A DNA stretch of 64,000 nucleotides from JAHBNG01 sp039028975 (GCA_039028975.1 JBCCHB010000081.1:6740-70739), one strand, 5' to 3'; shown: positions 51,524 to 60,775, counted from the first letter of the stretch. Notes: generated by a model from the letters alone, not told the origin. Numbers and translations are program-made.

Positions 51524-51579
51524 TGGGTTCTCCTTGTGTGGTATTAGTTTGAAAACTATCAGTGGAAGAAGTGCTTAGA

Positions 51580-51656
51580 GTCTATCCGAAAAGTGGTTGT
51601 GAGTTCCCATACGTAGTCGAGTGAAGAGATGTTACCACAGAGCTTTTTGGATATAC
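51580..51656. mobile_element. 77-bp MITE (copy 2)
   Basis: This is homologous to the element at 7999-8074, in the opposite orientation. Its ends read GTCTATCCGAAAAG and, inward from the other side, GTATATCCAAAAAG, and TGGTTGTGAGT and CGAGT inner blocks are shared. The flanks GCTTAGA and ACATAGA share TAGA only. It lies upstream of the sugar-binding protein gene, in the gap after a propeller gene. Confidence 0.78.
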
Positions 51657-51753
51657 ACATAGAAGAGACAGGGTAAGTCCCTCATGAGAGTATAGCAGCA
51701 AAATTCGTTAAAGGGTATTCTGTTTATGGCTCGAATCTGGGCTGCCGACTTTG

Positions 51754-53469
51754 CTACCGATAATGGGGCGTGCCTGCCAAATGATACTCAAGCAAATGCC
51801 CTCTTGCCCCCGTATAAAAGATGCCAGGTTGCCCCTCTATAATTTGATAGAGATCGGGAATCGGTGGCGGCTCGAGATAGAGGATCCTATTCATGCCGAT
51901 ATCAAGCCGGAAGAGATCCGAATTGGTCACACCATAGATGTGGCCGTCGCTGGCTGCTGTAAGGTGAATAATGCCATACGTCTCTGGTACACCCATCAGT
52001 GGCGTCCCTCTGCTACGTATCCTCCAGGTTTCCACTACCTGTCGCTGATCACAGTCGAAGGCAAAGAGCACCCCTGCGCTGGTAGAGCCATAGATGAGGC
52101 CATTTCCCGAGCTAACCGCCAAAGATGTAACCGCAACCGCGTCGCCGTCGGGGATACACGTAAAGATACGTTCCTGCAACTGCGAGTCAAAGATAAATAG
52201 CTTACCTTGAGTCGTCGTTTCGATGCAGCCGCGTCCCCCACTGATGCTGGTACCGCCATAGACATAGCGATCATCCGCAGCCACACATTGAATGCTCTGT
52301 TCCTCATCTACAAAGACGTGGATCTCCTCCTTCTCTGAATCGAAACGAGCTAGTCCACCGCCTTGGATACCGTAATCGGCACGGCAGGCGATATAGATAC
52401 AGCCATCGGGGCCAATTGTGTACTCAAAGGGACGATTCATGTTGGAGCCAATCTGACCTAAACAGCGAGGATTGGCGTCTGTCGCCAGCCCACCCACATC
52501 CTGTCGTGGATGCCATGGCTGGGCTGGATCATAGACAGCCCAATAGGCGCCTGTGTAAGAGCCAAAGTAGAGCTTTTCCTCGTGGGCGATCACGTCATAG
52601 ACTTCGCCATTACCAAAGCCGACGCGGCCTAGATCTGCCAGGTTTCGAGCCCCTGGGTCAAAGCTGAAGATGTGCATGGAGATGATGGTGCTCCCGTAGA
52701 TTTTGCCATCCGGCCCCTTGGTGAGACCAACTATATCGGTTGCCACCTTGGGCTGATATGCGAAAGAACGAGGCTCACCATCGACTGTATAGGTACCAGC
52801 ATAGATATCGGCCTGGATGTCCCGGCTTGTGGCGTTGGTCGAGTCGGCAGGTTCATGCGGTGCAGAAGCTAGCAAGCGTTTCTTGCCTGTAGCTGGATCA
52901 AAAGCAATCCACTCTCCTGGACGGGTGCGGATCACGTTGCAGATGATTTCACCTGTTTCATTAAGCGAATGGGGACGACACCAGATCTGTTGATCAGCCA
53001 CGATAGGTTCTGGCGCTTGACAGCCGTGATCATGCCACGTTTCAGTCTCCGGAGCAAAGCTAACCAGGTGACCATAAGGATGGGTCCCCAAATAGACGCA
53101 CCCATTATTCCCCAACACAGCGCCCACAAAGCGTTGACCGTTCAAGGGCGGAAAGCCGTGATAAGCCAGCGTTTGCATCTCCGGTCGCCACGATAAGAGC
53201 ATATTCCCGGGTTGATTGAGGCCGTGATAGGTGTAGAGCCAAAGACGGCCTGTGTGGGGATCGACCGTCCCATTAAACTCACGAGCACCAATCCGATATT
53301 CCGCTACGATCCCGCCTGCATCCACATCGATCGCAAAGAGGTTTGCTCCTTCCTGACCAAACTCGCCACCCCAGATCAGGTCTCGTTTCTGGACTGGATC
53401 GTAAGTAATCCAGGGCCCACCCATCCAGCCACCGACAACCGGACGGCCCAGGTCAAAATAGACACCCAT
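51754..53469 (-). CDS. Propeller protein, 571 aa, family unrecognised
   Basis: A cytoplasmic protein of repeated beta units: WITYDPVQKRDLIWGGEFG, GCVYLGTHPYGHLVSFAPET, GKIYGSTIISMHIFSFDPGA, EEKLYFGSYTGAYWAVYDPA and HIYGVTNSDLFRLDI. The recurring G-x-hydrophobic-Y/G-S...F-D-P turns suggest an eight-bladed PQQ- or Kelch-like propeller. No catalytic motif is recognised and there is no signal peptide. It starts 23 bases after the enolase-superfamily gene and so belongs to the dimethylformamidase-like cluster. A lyase of uronate oligomers with a propeller fold is one alternative. Confidence 0.75.
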   Translation of the reverse strand: MGVYFDLGRPVVGGWMGGPWITYDPVQKRDLIWGGEFGQEGANLFAIDVDAGGIVAEYRIGAREFNGTVDPHTGRLWLYTYHGLNQPGNMLLSWRPEMQTLAYHGFPPLNGQRFVGAVLGNNGCVYLGTHPYGHLVSFAPETETWHDHGCQAPEPIVADQQIWCRPHSLNETGEIICNVIRTRPGEWIAFDPATGKKRLLASAPHEPADSTNATSRDIQADIYAGTYTVDGEPRSFAYQPKVATDIVGLTKGPDGKIYGSTIISMHIFSFDPGARNLADLGRVGFGNGEVYDVIAHEEKLYFGSYTGAYWAVYDPAQPWHPRQDVGGLATDANPRCLGQIGSNMNRPFEYTIGPDGCIYIACRADYGIQGGGLARFDSEKEEIHVFVDEEQSIQCVAADDRYVYGGTSISGGRGCIETTTQGKLFIFDSQLQERIFTCIPDGDAVAVTSLAVSSGNGLIYGSTSAGVLFAFDCDQRQVVETWRIRSRGTPLMGVPETYGIIHLTAASDGHIYGVTNSDLFRLDIGMNRILYLEPPPIPDLYQIIEGQPGIFYTGARGHLLEYHLAGTPHYR

Positions 53470-53492
53470 ACTTTTCTCCTGATGTAATTCGA

Positions 53493-54636
53493 CTACTTCA
53501 TGCGGAAGAACTCTACCTTCTCCTCATCCAACTCAACGCCCAGCCCAGCACCTTCAGGTGGGCGCGCCTCCCCTGCGATAATGGGCAAAGGCTCCGTCAA
53601 TATGCCCTCTTCGTAATAAAAGGGACTCAGAATATCGCAGGGGAAATCTTCAGCCGCGATAGTCGTGGTCGCCATGCCTAGGTGGATCATGGCGGCGTTG
53701 GCTACCCCCAGTTCCAGGTTAGATCCAATGGTACAGACCAGACCTGCTGCTTCGGCCACTGAAGCAATTTGACGGGCCGAACTAATTCCCCCCCCTTTGC
53801 CCACATAAACTGACAATACATCTGCAGCATTGGCGCGTACAATCGCCATGGCGTCTTGCGAGCTGTAAACGCTCTCATCAGCCATGACAGGAATGTCCAC
53901 TTGCCGTCGTACATCGGCCAGCCACGCGATATCCAGATCGGGTACCGGTTGCTCGGCAAAAAATATGTCGTGTTCAATCAACCGCGGAATAGTCTGAATC
54001 GCCTCACGCGGTGACCAACCACCATTGGCATCGACGCCCAGCCTCACATTGGGTCCGATAGCCTCTCGAACGGCTTTAACACGTGCCACATCCGCCTCTG
54101 GCTCAATCCCAACCTTGACTTTCATGGCGCGGAACCCTTACCTTGACTTTCATGGCGCGGAACCCTTGGTCCACAGCCCAGGCTGCAATTTCCGCAGCTT
54201 GGGGCGGCTCTAGTCCGGAGACTGAGTATTTGGTTGTGACAAAGTCGCGCACGGCTCCACCCAAAAGCTGATAAACAGGCAAATTGGCGACCTTACCCAG
54301 AATGTCCCAAAAGGCCATCTCCAGAGCGGCTTTGGTAAAGGGGTTGTTGGCAATGCTGCGCTGAATGAGTCGGATCAATCGCTCCACTTGAGTCGGATCT
54401 TGCCCAATGAGCAACGGGGCCAGATAGCGTTCGATCAAATGGGCAGAGGTGAATTGATCCTCACCACTCCAATGGGGTGTACAGGAAACTTCCCCCAGGC
54501 CAACCAGCCCTTCATCTGTATGGACCTTGATCAGCAGAAAAGGTGACTCTTTGTGGTAGCCGCGTCCACTGCGGATTGCCCGCGAATGGTTGATGGGGAC
54601 CGTGACGGGTATGGTTTCGATTTGGGTGATCTTCAT
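53493..54636 (-). pseudogene. Mandelate racemase/muconate lactonizing family gene, frameshifted by a 28-bp tandem duplication
   Basis: Two overlapping frames make one full-length enolase-superfamily enzyme. The first (54636 down to about 54140) holds the N-terminal cap (MKITQIETIPVTVPINHSRA) and ends at GFRAMKVKV; the second (from about 54139 to 53493) resumes MKVKVGIEPEADVARVKAV and carries GVDANGGWS, FFAEQPVPDLD, VMADESVYS and the LSVYVGKGGG end. An exact 28-base tandem repeat at the join causes the shift; with one unit removed the text runs on as AMKVKVGIEPEADV. The KxK, Asp, Glu and Asp ligands are all present. It may be a recent mutation, a phase-variable state, or an assembly fault. It overlaps the dimethylformamidase-like stop as ATGA. 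Confidence 0.87.
54112..54167. repeat. Exact 28-bp tandem duplication inside a gene
   Basis: Units at 54112-54139 and 54140-54167 are identical (each starts ACCTTGACTTTCATGGC). As 28 is not a multiple of three, the duplication frameshifts the enolase-superfamily gene and adds a stop soon after in the original frame. Confidence 0.95.
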
Positions 54637-56219
54637 TTAAGAAATTGCTCCAATACATTGGCGGTGATACGGGAGACATGAACATCAACTAGAATTGAAC
54701 TTACCCACGTAATGGAGCCAGCAGAAAAGACGGCCCCACCGCTCTCTGTTTTATAGGTCACCACCTGGGCGCCACCTTCATCGGGGTTTAATCCAGTCGC
54801 CAGCAATTCAATATTGGCGGGTGAGGAGGCGGATATCTTGTCGGTCTCATGTCCCGACGCGCCACCAGGCACTCGCTCGTGGAGACTGGCTTCGCCAAAC
54901 GTCTCGTCATGGTGGAGGCGCGTTCCCCTAAAGGCCCAATGATCTGCATTGATGACTCGATAGGGTGCCGCGGTCATGATTCCCCGTGGGTCATAGACAA
55001 TGCCCAGAAGGTTTGCCTCCGATTCGCCAACCCGGGCATGAAAACGGCTCTCAATAGTTGAGTTGTGTCCCCAAACACGCTCGTTGGCATTTTGCACGAT
55101 CATGGTTTGGTCATTAGGAAACTCAACTTCAGCATTGATCCCATTGCCGCCTAGATAGAGCAATTTGCCGCCGCGGTTGTGAACCCAATCTTTCACGGCA
55201 AAATACATCTCTCGGGACCAATATTCAGGATGGGTAGAGATTATTAGCACCTTGTAGGCATCCAAATTAAGTGTGCCGTCATGGAGCTGCGTTTCACCGT
55301 AGAAATCGTAGGCAAAGCCCTCTTGCTCAAGCCATCCTAAAAAACGCCATTCTGCAGGCGCAATGTGATTGGGCGCGCGGCCAGCAATCGGATCTGTTAG
55401 ATGCGTGGCCTCGGGAATGTGATTGATTGGCTCAGGTCGATCAAAGGAGAGAGGTGCGTATGTATCCGAATCGTAATGCAGATGGTTGGGATCGGTATAA
55501 CGCTTTAGCTCCAGACGTGCGTTGACGGTTGGCTTCTCTGGCAGGGCGATTGGGCTCGCGTAGTTGCTGCGTCCGCCAAAATTGTTATAAGCGTTCCAGG
55601 TGATATTCGAGGCTAGGACGGCAATCTTAGCGGTCGGTTGAGAGGGGGCTACAATCCATGGGGCACTAAAAAAGCGCCCTGATGGCGTGCTGGCATGGAG
55701 ATAGTAGAGCCCTGTTCGTTCTGGTGCCGTCAAAAACTGTAAATGATGGGGACTGGTGTAGCCAAACTTGTTCCATTGCACGCCGGTCTGTGTAAAATCC
55801 CCATCTGGCGTAATCTGCATGGTCGCGAGGGGGCCGTGCTCATCGTACCAGCCAATGAGCTGAATAAACTCTTTCGTTGCGCCATATCGCCACAGCTCTA
55901 GCTTGTATTCCTCGACCGAGTGAACGCGAAATTCGGCCTTTTCCCCACCCTTGACCCATTTTGGCCACATATAGGCCAACAGACCATCTTTTAATAGGCG
56001 AAAGTGATAGGGTTTGCCATCACTGATTGCCATTTTGACGCTCTTCTGACCATAGCCGTCTTTGTATAGCGTTACCCTCGCTGGGCTAGGTGCAACATCA
56101 GCATAAACCGCTCCAGTTGCGCGAGATGTCGCTTCAATCGATTGGCCATCGATTTCAAACTCCAGCAAAACTCCAGGTATAGCAACATACCGCTCATCAC
56201 TAACGTAGCCAACAAGCAT
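54633..56219 (-). CDS. N,N-dimethylformamidase large-subunit-like protein
   Basis: A 528-residue protein. The C-terminal 330 residues match the dimethylformamidase beta-subunit domain: VLASNITWNAYNNFGGRSNY, EWRFLGWLEQEGFAYDFYGE, VLIISTHPEYWSREMYFAVK, GGKLLYLGGNGINAEVEF and AGSITWVSSI. The N-terminal 200 residues are beta-rich, as in that enzyme. True dimethylformamidase also has a small alpha subunit; none lies beside this gene. Together with the enolase-superfamily gene and a sugar importer, hydrolysis of some other amide, or a glycan-related role, is likelier. It begins the cluster that runs to 48149. It is cytoplasmic. Confidence 0.82.
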   Translation of the reverse strand: MLVGYVSDERYVAIPGVLLEFEIDGQSIEATSRATGAVYADVAPSPARVTLYKDGYGQKSVKMAISDGKPYHFRLLKDGLLAYMWPKWVKGGEKAEFRVHSVEEYKLELWRYGATKEFIQLIGWYDEHGPLATMQITPDGDFTQTGVQWNKFGYTSPHHLQFLTAPERTGLYYLHASTPSGRFFSAPWIVAPSQPTAKIAVLASNITWNAYNNFGGRSNYASPIALPEKPTVNARLELKRYTDPNHLHYDSDTYAPLSFDRPEPINHIPEATHLTDPIAGRAPNHIAPAEWRFLGWLEQEGFAYDFYGETQLHDGTLNLDAYKVLIISTHPEYWSREMYFAVKDWVHNRGGKLLYLGGNGINAEVEFPNDQTMIVQNANERVWGHNSTIESRFHARVGESEANLLGIVYDPRGIMTAAPYRVINADHWAFRGTRLHHDETFGEASLHERVPGGASGHETDKISASSPANIELLATGLNPDEGGAQVVTYKTESGGAVFSAGSITWVSSILVDVHVSRITANVLEQFLK

Positions 56220-56914
56220 TGAGATCTCCTTTGGGTTTGAGATAGGGCTGTATACCTATAGAGCGACTGGCTACACCGACTTTGCCGACTCGTTCATAGC
56301 GCACAGAACTTGGGCTGTGGCAATGCCATCCTCGCTGGTGGTCAGCACAAGTTTACCATAAACGAGCGCATCCACAAAGAGGGAAATCGATTCCACATAG
56401 AGTCACTCACCCGCGAATCACCCGCCGGAGTGAAGCCGGTGATATCCCAAATGTGACTAATCTGCGTGAAGCTCGCGTTTTTGATCGCACTACCTTCGAC
56501 TTCGACATCACTCCGTTTGCAATCAGGTATTTGCTTTCTCTGGTGGGGTTTGCGAAAATATTCGTTCCCAAAGCAAGAGTGGCATCATTGCAACCAAATC
56601 TGATCTTTTGTACAGGTACTACTCTGTTCCAACGATCAAAGCCACCGTACTGGGTACCAAGTATACTCGTTACTATCCCCAATTAATCTATGTAAATCAG
56701 GCAGCTATTCCCTGCTCCGTTTGGGAACGATCGTTTTGTTTTTACATCTGGCTTGCAGAAAACTACCGTTCTCAAAAGACCACGGTATGGCACCATCCAG
56801 CAGTATTTGTGGTTGTGATATACTGACTGGGCCTGCATTTCCCTTTGGATGCTCTCTGTCCTATGTTCTGATCACCTGATCCTACTATCCTGACCCTACT
56901 AATCGGAGAAAATA
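56220..56914. other. Intergenic region, 695 bp
   Basis: It separates the divergent dimethylformamidase-like (minus) and Rieske (plus) genes, so both promoters lie here. The left part holds an oxidoreductase remnant listed separately. A minus-strand frame at 56407-56682 (91 codons, basic end) has no recognised family and no clear ribosome site, and I do not call it. Confidence 0.5.
56271..56402 (-). pseudogene. 3' remnant of a Gfo/Idh/MocA-type oxidoreductase gene
   Basis: About 43 codons and a stop read LYVESISLFVDALVYGKLVL continuing TTSEDGIATAQVLCAMNESAKSV. This matches the C-terminal helix region of Gfo/Idh/MocA sugar oxidoreductases (FVDAI..G....S.EDGL.A..V..A..ESA..G..V). A TGA closes the frame upstream, so the rest is gone. 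Confidence 0.7.
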
Positions 56915-58717
56915 ATGGTATCTTCATCAAATTTTGTTTTTGCCACCAATTTGGACACCCTGCAAGAAAACGGCTGCAAAACCGTTCATTTGAACGGTCA
57001 TGTGATTGCGATTTTTGCCCACGAAGATGGCGTTCATGCTGTGGACAATCGCTGTCCGCACATGGGCTTTCCCCTTGATACAGGCACTGTGAATGATGGT
57101 ATCCTGACTTGCCATTGGCACCACGCCCGCTTTTGCCTCAAAACGGGTGGCACCTTTAATCAATTTGCTGATGATGTGCGCTCTTTTCCTGTTGAAATTC
57201 GTGGTGAGAATGGCTCATCCGAGGTCTGGGTTGATGTGGGCACCAAACAGGACGAGCATGAGCGGCAACGCAAACGGCTGGATGTAGGCATGGAGCGGGA
57301 CATTCCCCTTGTGTTGGGAAAAGCTTCCCTTACGCTTATGGAAGCTGGCCAAGATCCAACCGAGCCATTTCGCTCAGGTATTGAATTTGGTACCCGCAAC
57401 CGCGACCAAGGATGGGGCCAAGGCTTGACCATGCACGTCTGCATGATGAATCTGATTCCTTATCTCGAGCCGGAGGATCAGCCGAGAGCCATGTATCATG
57501 GACTCTCGGCTGTGGCGCGGGATAGCGTCGGGCATCCACCACGCTTTGTGGTACCGCCTCTACCAAGGAGCGAGGCAGCTGCCGAAGAGGATGACTACCT
57601 GACCACGCTCAAGCGGTGGTTCCGCGGCTTCATCGAGGTGCGTGATGCAGAGGGGGCCGAACGCTGCATCGTCTCAGCGATTCAAGCGGGTGCCACTTCT
57701 GAAACAATGGCCGACATGCTCTTTTCTGCAGTTACCGACTATCGCTACATTGATATAGGACATCCAGCCGATTTTACCAATAAGGCATTTGAAGCACTGG
57801 ATGTTGTGGGATGGGAACACGCCGAAGCCGTATTGACAAGCCTTGTCTCTGGCTATGCTGGGGCTACACGTATGGAAGAGTCAAGCGCGTGGCGCCATCC
57901 AATTGATTTGATTGAGATCTTGTCGGATACCTTTGCACAACTTTCTGAAGCGGTTGCCTTGGGCCAAGGACAATTGGGGCCGTGGTCAGGTACAGATACC
58001 GAATCATCTGCAAGAGAAGCGCTCACCGATATTCTGCTCAGCAAGGAGCCAACTGAGATTGTGACAGCCATGCTCGATGCATTGCGTAGTGGCTGCTCCA
58101 TGATTCAACTCTCTGAAATTGTTACGTATGCTGCTGCTTTGCGGATTGCTCGTTTCCACACCAGCAACGAATTCGGCGATTGGGATACTGCACTCCACAC
58201 ATTCACATTTGCCAATGCCATTCAGCAGGGGTTGGGGCGCGCTCCATCAGTTGAATTGCTACGGGGCGTCTTTGATGCCGCAATGAGCGTCTACTTAGAT
58301 CGATTTCTCAATATCCCTCCAGCACGCCTACCCCAGCCCAATGGTGAAACATCCACACCTGCTGCAATTCTGGCCACCTTCCCACCTCTATTGGATCGAC
58401 AGCAACAGATCAACCCGTCGGCCCAGCTAGTGATTGATTATTTGCATGGTAACGGTGAGCCAGAGCAATTACTGGCCATGTTGGGGAAGTTGCTGCTGCG
58501 TGAGGATAGAGACTTTCATACGATTCAATCAGTAGAGGCCGCGTTTCGGGTTTATGGAATTTTGAAAGAACAGCAAGAAGGTGCACATGTTCTTGTTGCC
58601 GCGGCACGCTATTTGGCTGCGCATTCGCCGACAGTACGCGCCCAAGGGCAGACATATCAGATCGCCTATCGGCTGCATCGGGGGGACAATCTGTTTTTAG
58701 ATGAAGAAGTGATTTAA
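56915..58717 (+). CDS. Rieske [2Fe-2S] protein with large helical C-terminal domain
   Basis: A 600-residue protein. The Rieske cluster ligands are complete: Cys47 and His49 in NRCPHMGFPL, Cys66 and His69 in LTCHWHHARF. From about residue 120 a helical domain of 480 residues follows, of unknown family, with text such as WFRGFIEVRDAEGAERC, GHPADFTNKAFEALDVVGWE and MEESSAWRHPIDLIEIL; several His residues in it could bind metal. Ring hydroxylases have a Rieske domain then an alpha/beta iron domain, and this is not one by its secondary structure. It is followed by a strong terminator. GGAG lies upstream of the ATG at 56915. Confidence 0.8.
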   Translation: MVSSSNFVFATNLDTLQENGCKTVHLNGHVIAIFAHEDGVHAVDNRCPHMGFPLDTGTVNDGILTCHWHHARFCLKTGGTFNQFADDVRSFPVEIRGENGSSEVWVDVGTKQDEHERQRKRLDVGMERDIPLVLGKASLTLMEAGQDPTEPFRSGIEFGTRNRDQGWGQGLTMHVCMMNLIPYLEPEDQPRAMYHGLSAVARDSVGHPPRFVVPPLPRSEAAAEEDDYLTTLKRWFRGFIEVRDAEGAERCIVSAIQAGATSETMADMLFSAVTDYRYIDIGHPADFTNKAFEALDVVGWEHAEAVLTSLVSGYAGATRMEESSAWRHPIDLIEILSDTFAQLSEAVALGQGQLGPWSGTDTESSAREALTDILLSKEPTEIVTAMLDALRSGCSMIQLSEIVTYAAALRIARFHTSNEFGDWDTALHTFTFANAIQQGLGRAPSVELLRGVFDAAMSVYLDRFLNIPPARLPQPNGETSTPAAILATFPPLLDRQQQINPSAQLVIDYLHGNGEPEQLLAMLGKLLLREDRDFHTIQSVEAAFRVYGILKEQQEGAHVLVAAARYLAAHSPTVRAQGQTYQIAYRLHRGDNLFLDEEVI

Positions 58718-58732
58718 CCTATAGTTGTTTTG

Positions 58733-58777
58733 AAAACGGCAGGTTCCTTTCTGCTGGCCAAAGGAACAGCCGTTTTT
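58733..58777. terminator. Bidirectional terminator between convergent genes
   Basis: AAAACGGCAGGTTCCTTT and the later AAAGGAACAGCCGTTTTT pair to a stem of 17 bases with one bulge and a 9-base loop. It is flanked by runs of A and T. It lies 16 bases after the Rieske stop and 40 bases from the end of the convergent SH3b gene, so it suits both. Confidence 0.75.
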
Positions 58778-58816
58778 AACCAGCGCGTACACAGTAGACT
58801 GAGAACAGCCCGCACG

Positions 58817-60106
58817 TCAACGTCGCTCATAGTTGACATACAATTCTTTGAATTGATCTCCTTGCGTGATTGTATACCGGGTGGGAGGACCCACGGTCTT
58901 GCCAAACTGATCCGTAAGTTGGAGTATCCAATTGCCCGTAGGATCTAAGTTGGGATAGCTAATGCTATGAAAGTCCAACTTTAGATTATAGATCTTATCT
59001 TCAGGGCTGTTGACTTGGGTGGGTCTTGTTGTGCCAAGGGGATTGGCAGACGAATTCGCGCTGTTGATGAGTACTAGACCATCTTTCACCACCTGCAGGG
59101 AATATCCAGCTAATGCACCTCTGCCACTGTGAATCCAGCCGTATATAATTACGGTATTGGCTTCGCTATGGCGGGTGGCCTCGGTTAGTTCAAAATTCCA
59201 TATTGGTGTCGGTGTATTCGTAGGAAACAGCGGCAGTGGCGTTGATGTTTCGGTAGGTATTGGTGTGGGCGTTGAGGTTGGGGTAGAGGTTGGTGGGGGT
59301 TCAATATCCGACACAACATCGATCGTTTGTAGAAGCCCAACTGGATCGACGTACTGATCTGTAATCCAGACTTCGTCACCGTTGACGCAGCAAATTAGCC
59401 ACCATGTTGAGCGTTGATTACGCCCCAGAATGCCGAAGGATTGACCGAATCCTACCTGGCCTTGCAAGAGATACTCTGTGCTGGGACCGCTTCGCACATT
59501 AACCAAGGGTTCATTAATGACAACATGAGGGTCTAACGTCGTCAACCCTGCCGTTCGCTGGCCAACCAAGCTACTCCGTGCCCTTGGCTGGCTAGGGGAA
59601 GCACCCGTGCTCGCGAATGCTTCAGCACCTTCTGGCCCTGCAACTTCCACCTCTAGTTCCGATGCTCCGCCAACCCCTGTCCACGCAAGGGCCTTTCCTT
59701 CTCCGCTGACATTGGCCTCGACCTGAGCTTCGCCTTCATCCCCACGAATGGCTTGGGCGTTGCCTGTGCCAGCAACATTGACAATCACCTGTGCATTCGG
59801 TCCTGATGCAAAGGCGTTTGCCCGTGAGTCATTCCCAGATACGTTTTGAACTTCTGCGTGAATTTCTACAAGTAGTGCTCCTTCATCTGCTCTATTTTCT
59901 CTAGCATAGGGTTGGCTACCTGTTGAGGCAAGTTGGTTATCCTCAGTAGGATTAAGAATATCTGTGACACTTTGCTCAGATTGTTCACTCAGTAGAGGGC
60001 CGTTCTCTGTTTGACCTACCGATGGTAGGTAATCCCCTAAAAAAACACCCGCGAGCATCGCAGCGGCGAATAGTATTATGCCGCCTACGGATCCTGTTAA
60101 TCGCAT
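58817..60106 (-). CDS. Secreted SH3b protein with a 22-residue repeat region
   Basis: A 429-residue exported protein. Residues 1-24 form an uncleaved anchor or signal. Residues 76-168 hold four repeats of about 22 residues with alternating small hydrophobic strand and Gly turn (AQVIVNVAGTGNAQAIRGD, AQVEANVSGEGKALAWTGV, SELEVEVAGPEGAEAFASTG). An SH3b domain follows (about 197-257, VNVRSGPSTEYLLQGQVGFG to VWITDQYVD), then a Thr-Pro linker (271-302) and a C-terminal Ig-like sandwich. SH3b domains bind cell-wall peptides or surface ligands. The Thr-Pro linker is typical of Chloroflexota surface proteins. Role: cell-surface binding, inferred. Confidence 0.8.
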   Translation of the reverse strand: MRLTGSVGGIILFAAAMLAGVFLGDYLPSVGQTENGPLLSEQSEQSVTDILNPTEDNQLASTGSQPYARENRADEGALLVEIHAEVQNVSGNDSRANAFASGPNAQVIVNVAGTGNAQAIRGDEGEAQVEANVSGEGKALAWTGVGGASELEVEVAGPEGAEAFASTGASPSQPRARSSLVGQRTAGLTTLDPHVVINEPLVNVRSGPSTEYLLQGQVGFGQSFGILGRNQRSTWWLICCVNGDEVWITDQYVDPVGLLQTIDVVSDIEPPPTSTPTSTPTPIPTETSTPLPLFPTNTPTPIWNFELTEATRHSEANTVIIYGWIHSGRGALAGYSLQVVKDGLVLINSANSSANPLGTTRPTQVNSPEDKIYNLKLDFHSISYPNLDPTGNWILQLTDQFGKTVGPPTRYTITQGDQFKELYVNYERR

Positions 60107-60775
60107 ACTTTGATCTCCGATGTTAGTAGTAATGTAGTATGGTTGAGAAAAATGATCGCGATATTATGTTATGTGACCAATATATGATACTTGATATTAT
60201 GTTAATTAGTCTATAGTACCCAGGTACTATATGGGTAGGGAGAATGACGTAGTGTAATGTAATCAGAGATAATCTAGATGACTGAAGCGTAAGAAGATGT
60301 TGGCTATTTTTATTAAAGAGAGATGGATTCAGAGGATGTGCGAGGTGAAAATTGACTATATTTTCTGAGAGGGGTACATCGTATCAACAAGTAGTCGAGC
60401 GCAGGACCGCAGCCGGCGCGCCCCGTGCTGTAAGAGAGCATGTTGATTATACAGTTGCGACCTACTGATAATGGTAAGAAGAAGGGCTAAAGCAAATGGA
60501 AGATATTTTGATGTAGTATGTAGGTCTAGATGCGCTTTCAACACTTGACAAACTGGAGTGGTCTCCGTGAAACAGACACAAAGCACCATCTATCACTCAA
60601 AGCTTGGGCGTGAAAAGTCGTTGTATTTGAACCAACTTTTCGTCAATCCGTCATTTGACCTTGGTCATTGAATGCCCCTGACAAATGACCAAGGTCAAGT
60701 GACTATACACGACTTGTCGATCTGAGGTTCAACCTCACTCGCCTGTTGGGACGAATCTATGACCACGGCCAGATT
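60107..60775. other. Intergenic region, 669 bp
   Basis: It lies between the SH3b gene start and the end of the polyphosphate glucokinase gene, both minus-strand. The first 250 bases upstream of 60106 are AT-rich and should hold the SH3b promoter. Apart from the palindrome pair at 60655-60698, nothing is recognised; a minus frame of 77 codons at 60356-60589 has no family resemblance. Confidence 0.5.
60655..60698. promoter_or_regulatory. Paired TGACC-NN-GGTCA dyads forming a 15-bp hairpin
   Basis: TTGACCTTGGTCATT (60655-60669) and AATGACCAAGGTCAA (60684-60698) are perfect complements around a 14-base loop, and each also contains a TGACC-NN-GGTCA dyad. The dyad centres are 30 bases apart, near three helical turns. 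It could be a terminator for the glucokinase gene (though without a T run) or a double operator. Confidence 0.5.

Noticed and set aside
56407..56682. A 91-codon minus-strand frame in the 56.2-56.9 kb gap
   Set aside because: No recognised family, no clear ribosome site, and an equally long frame lies on the opposite strand.
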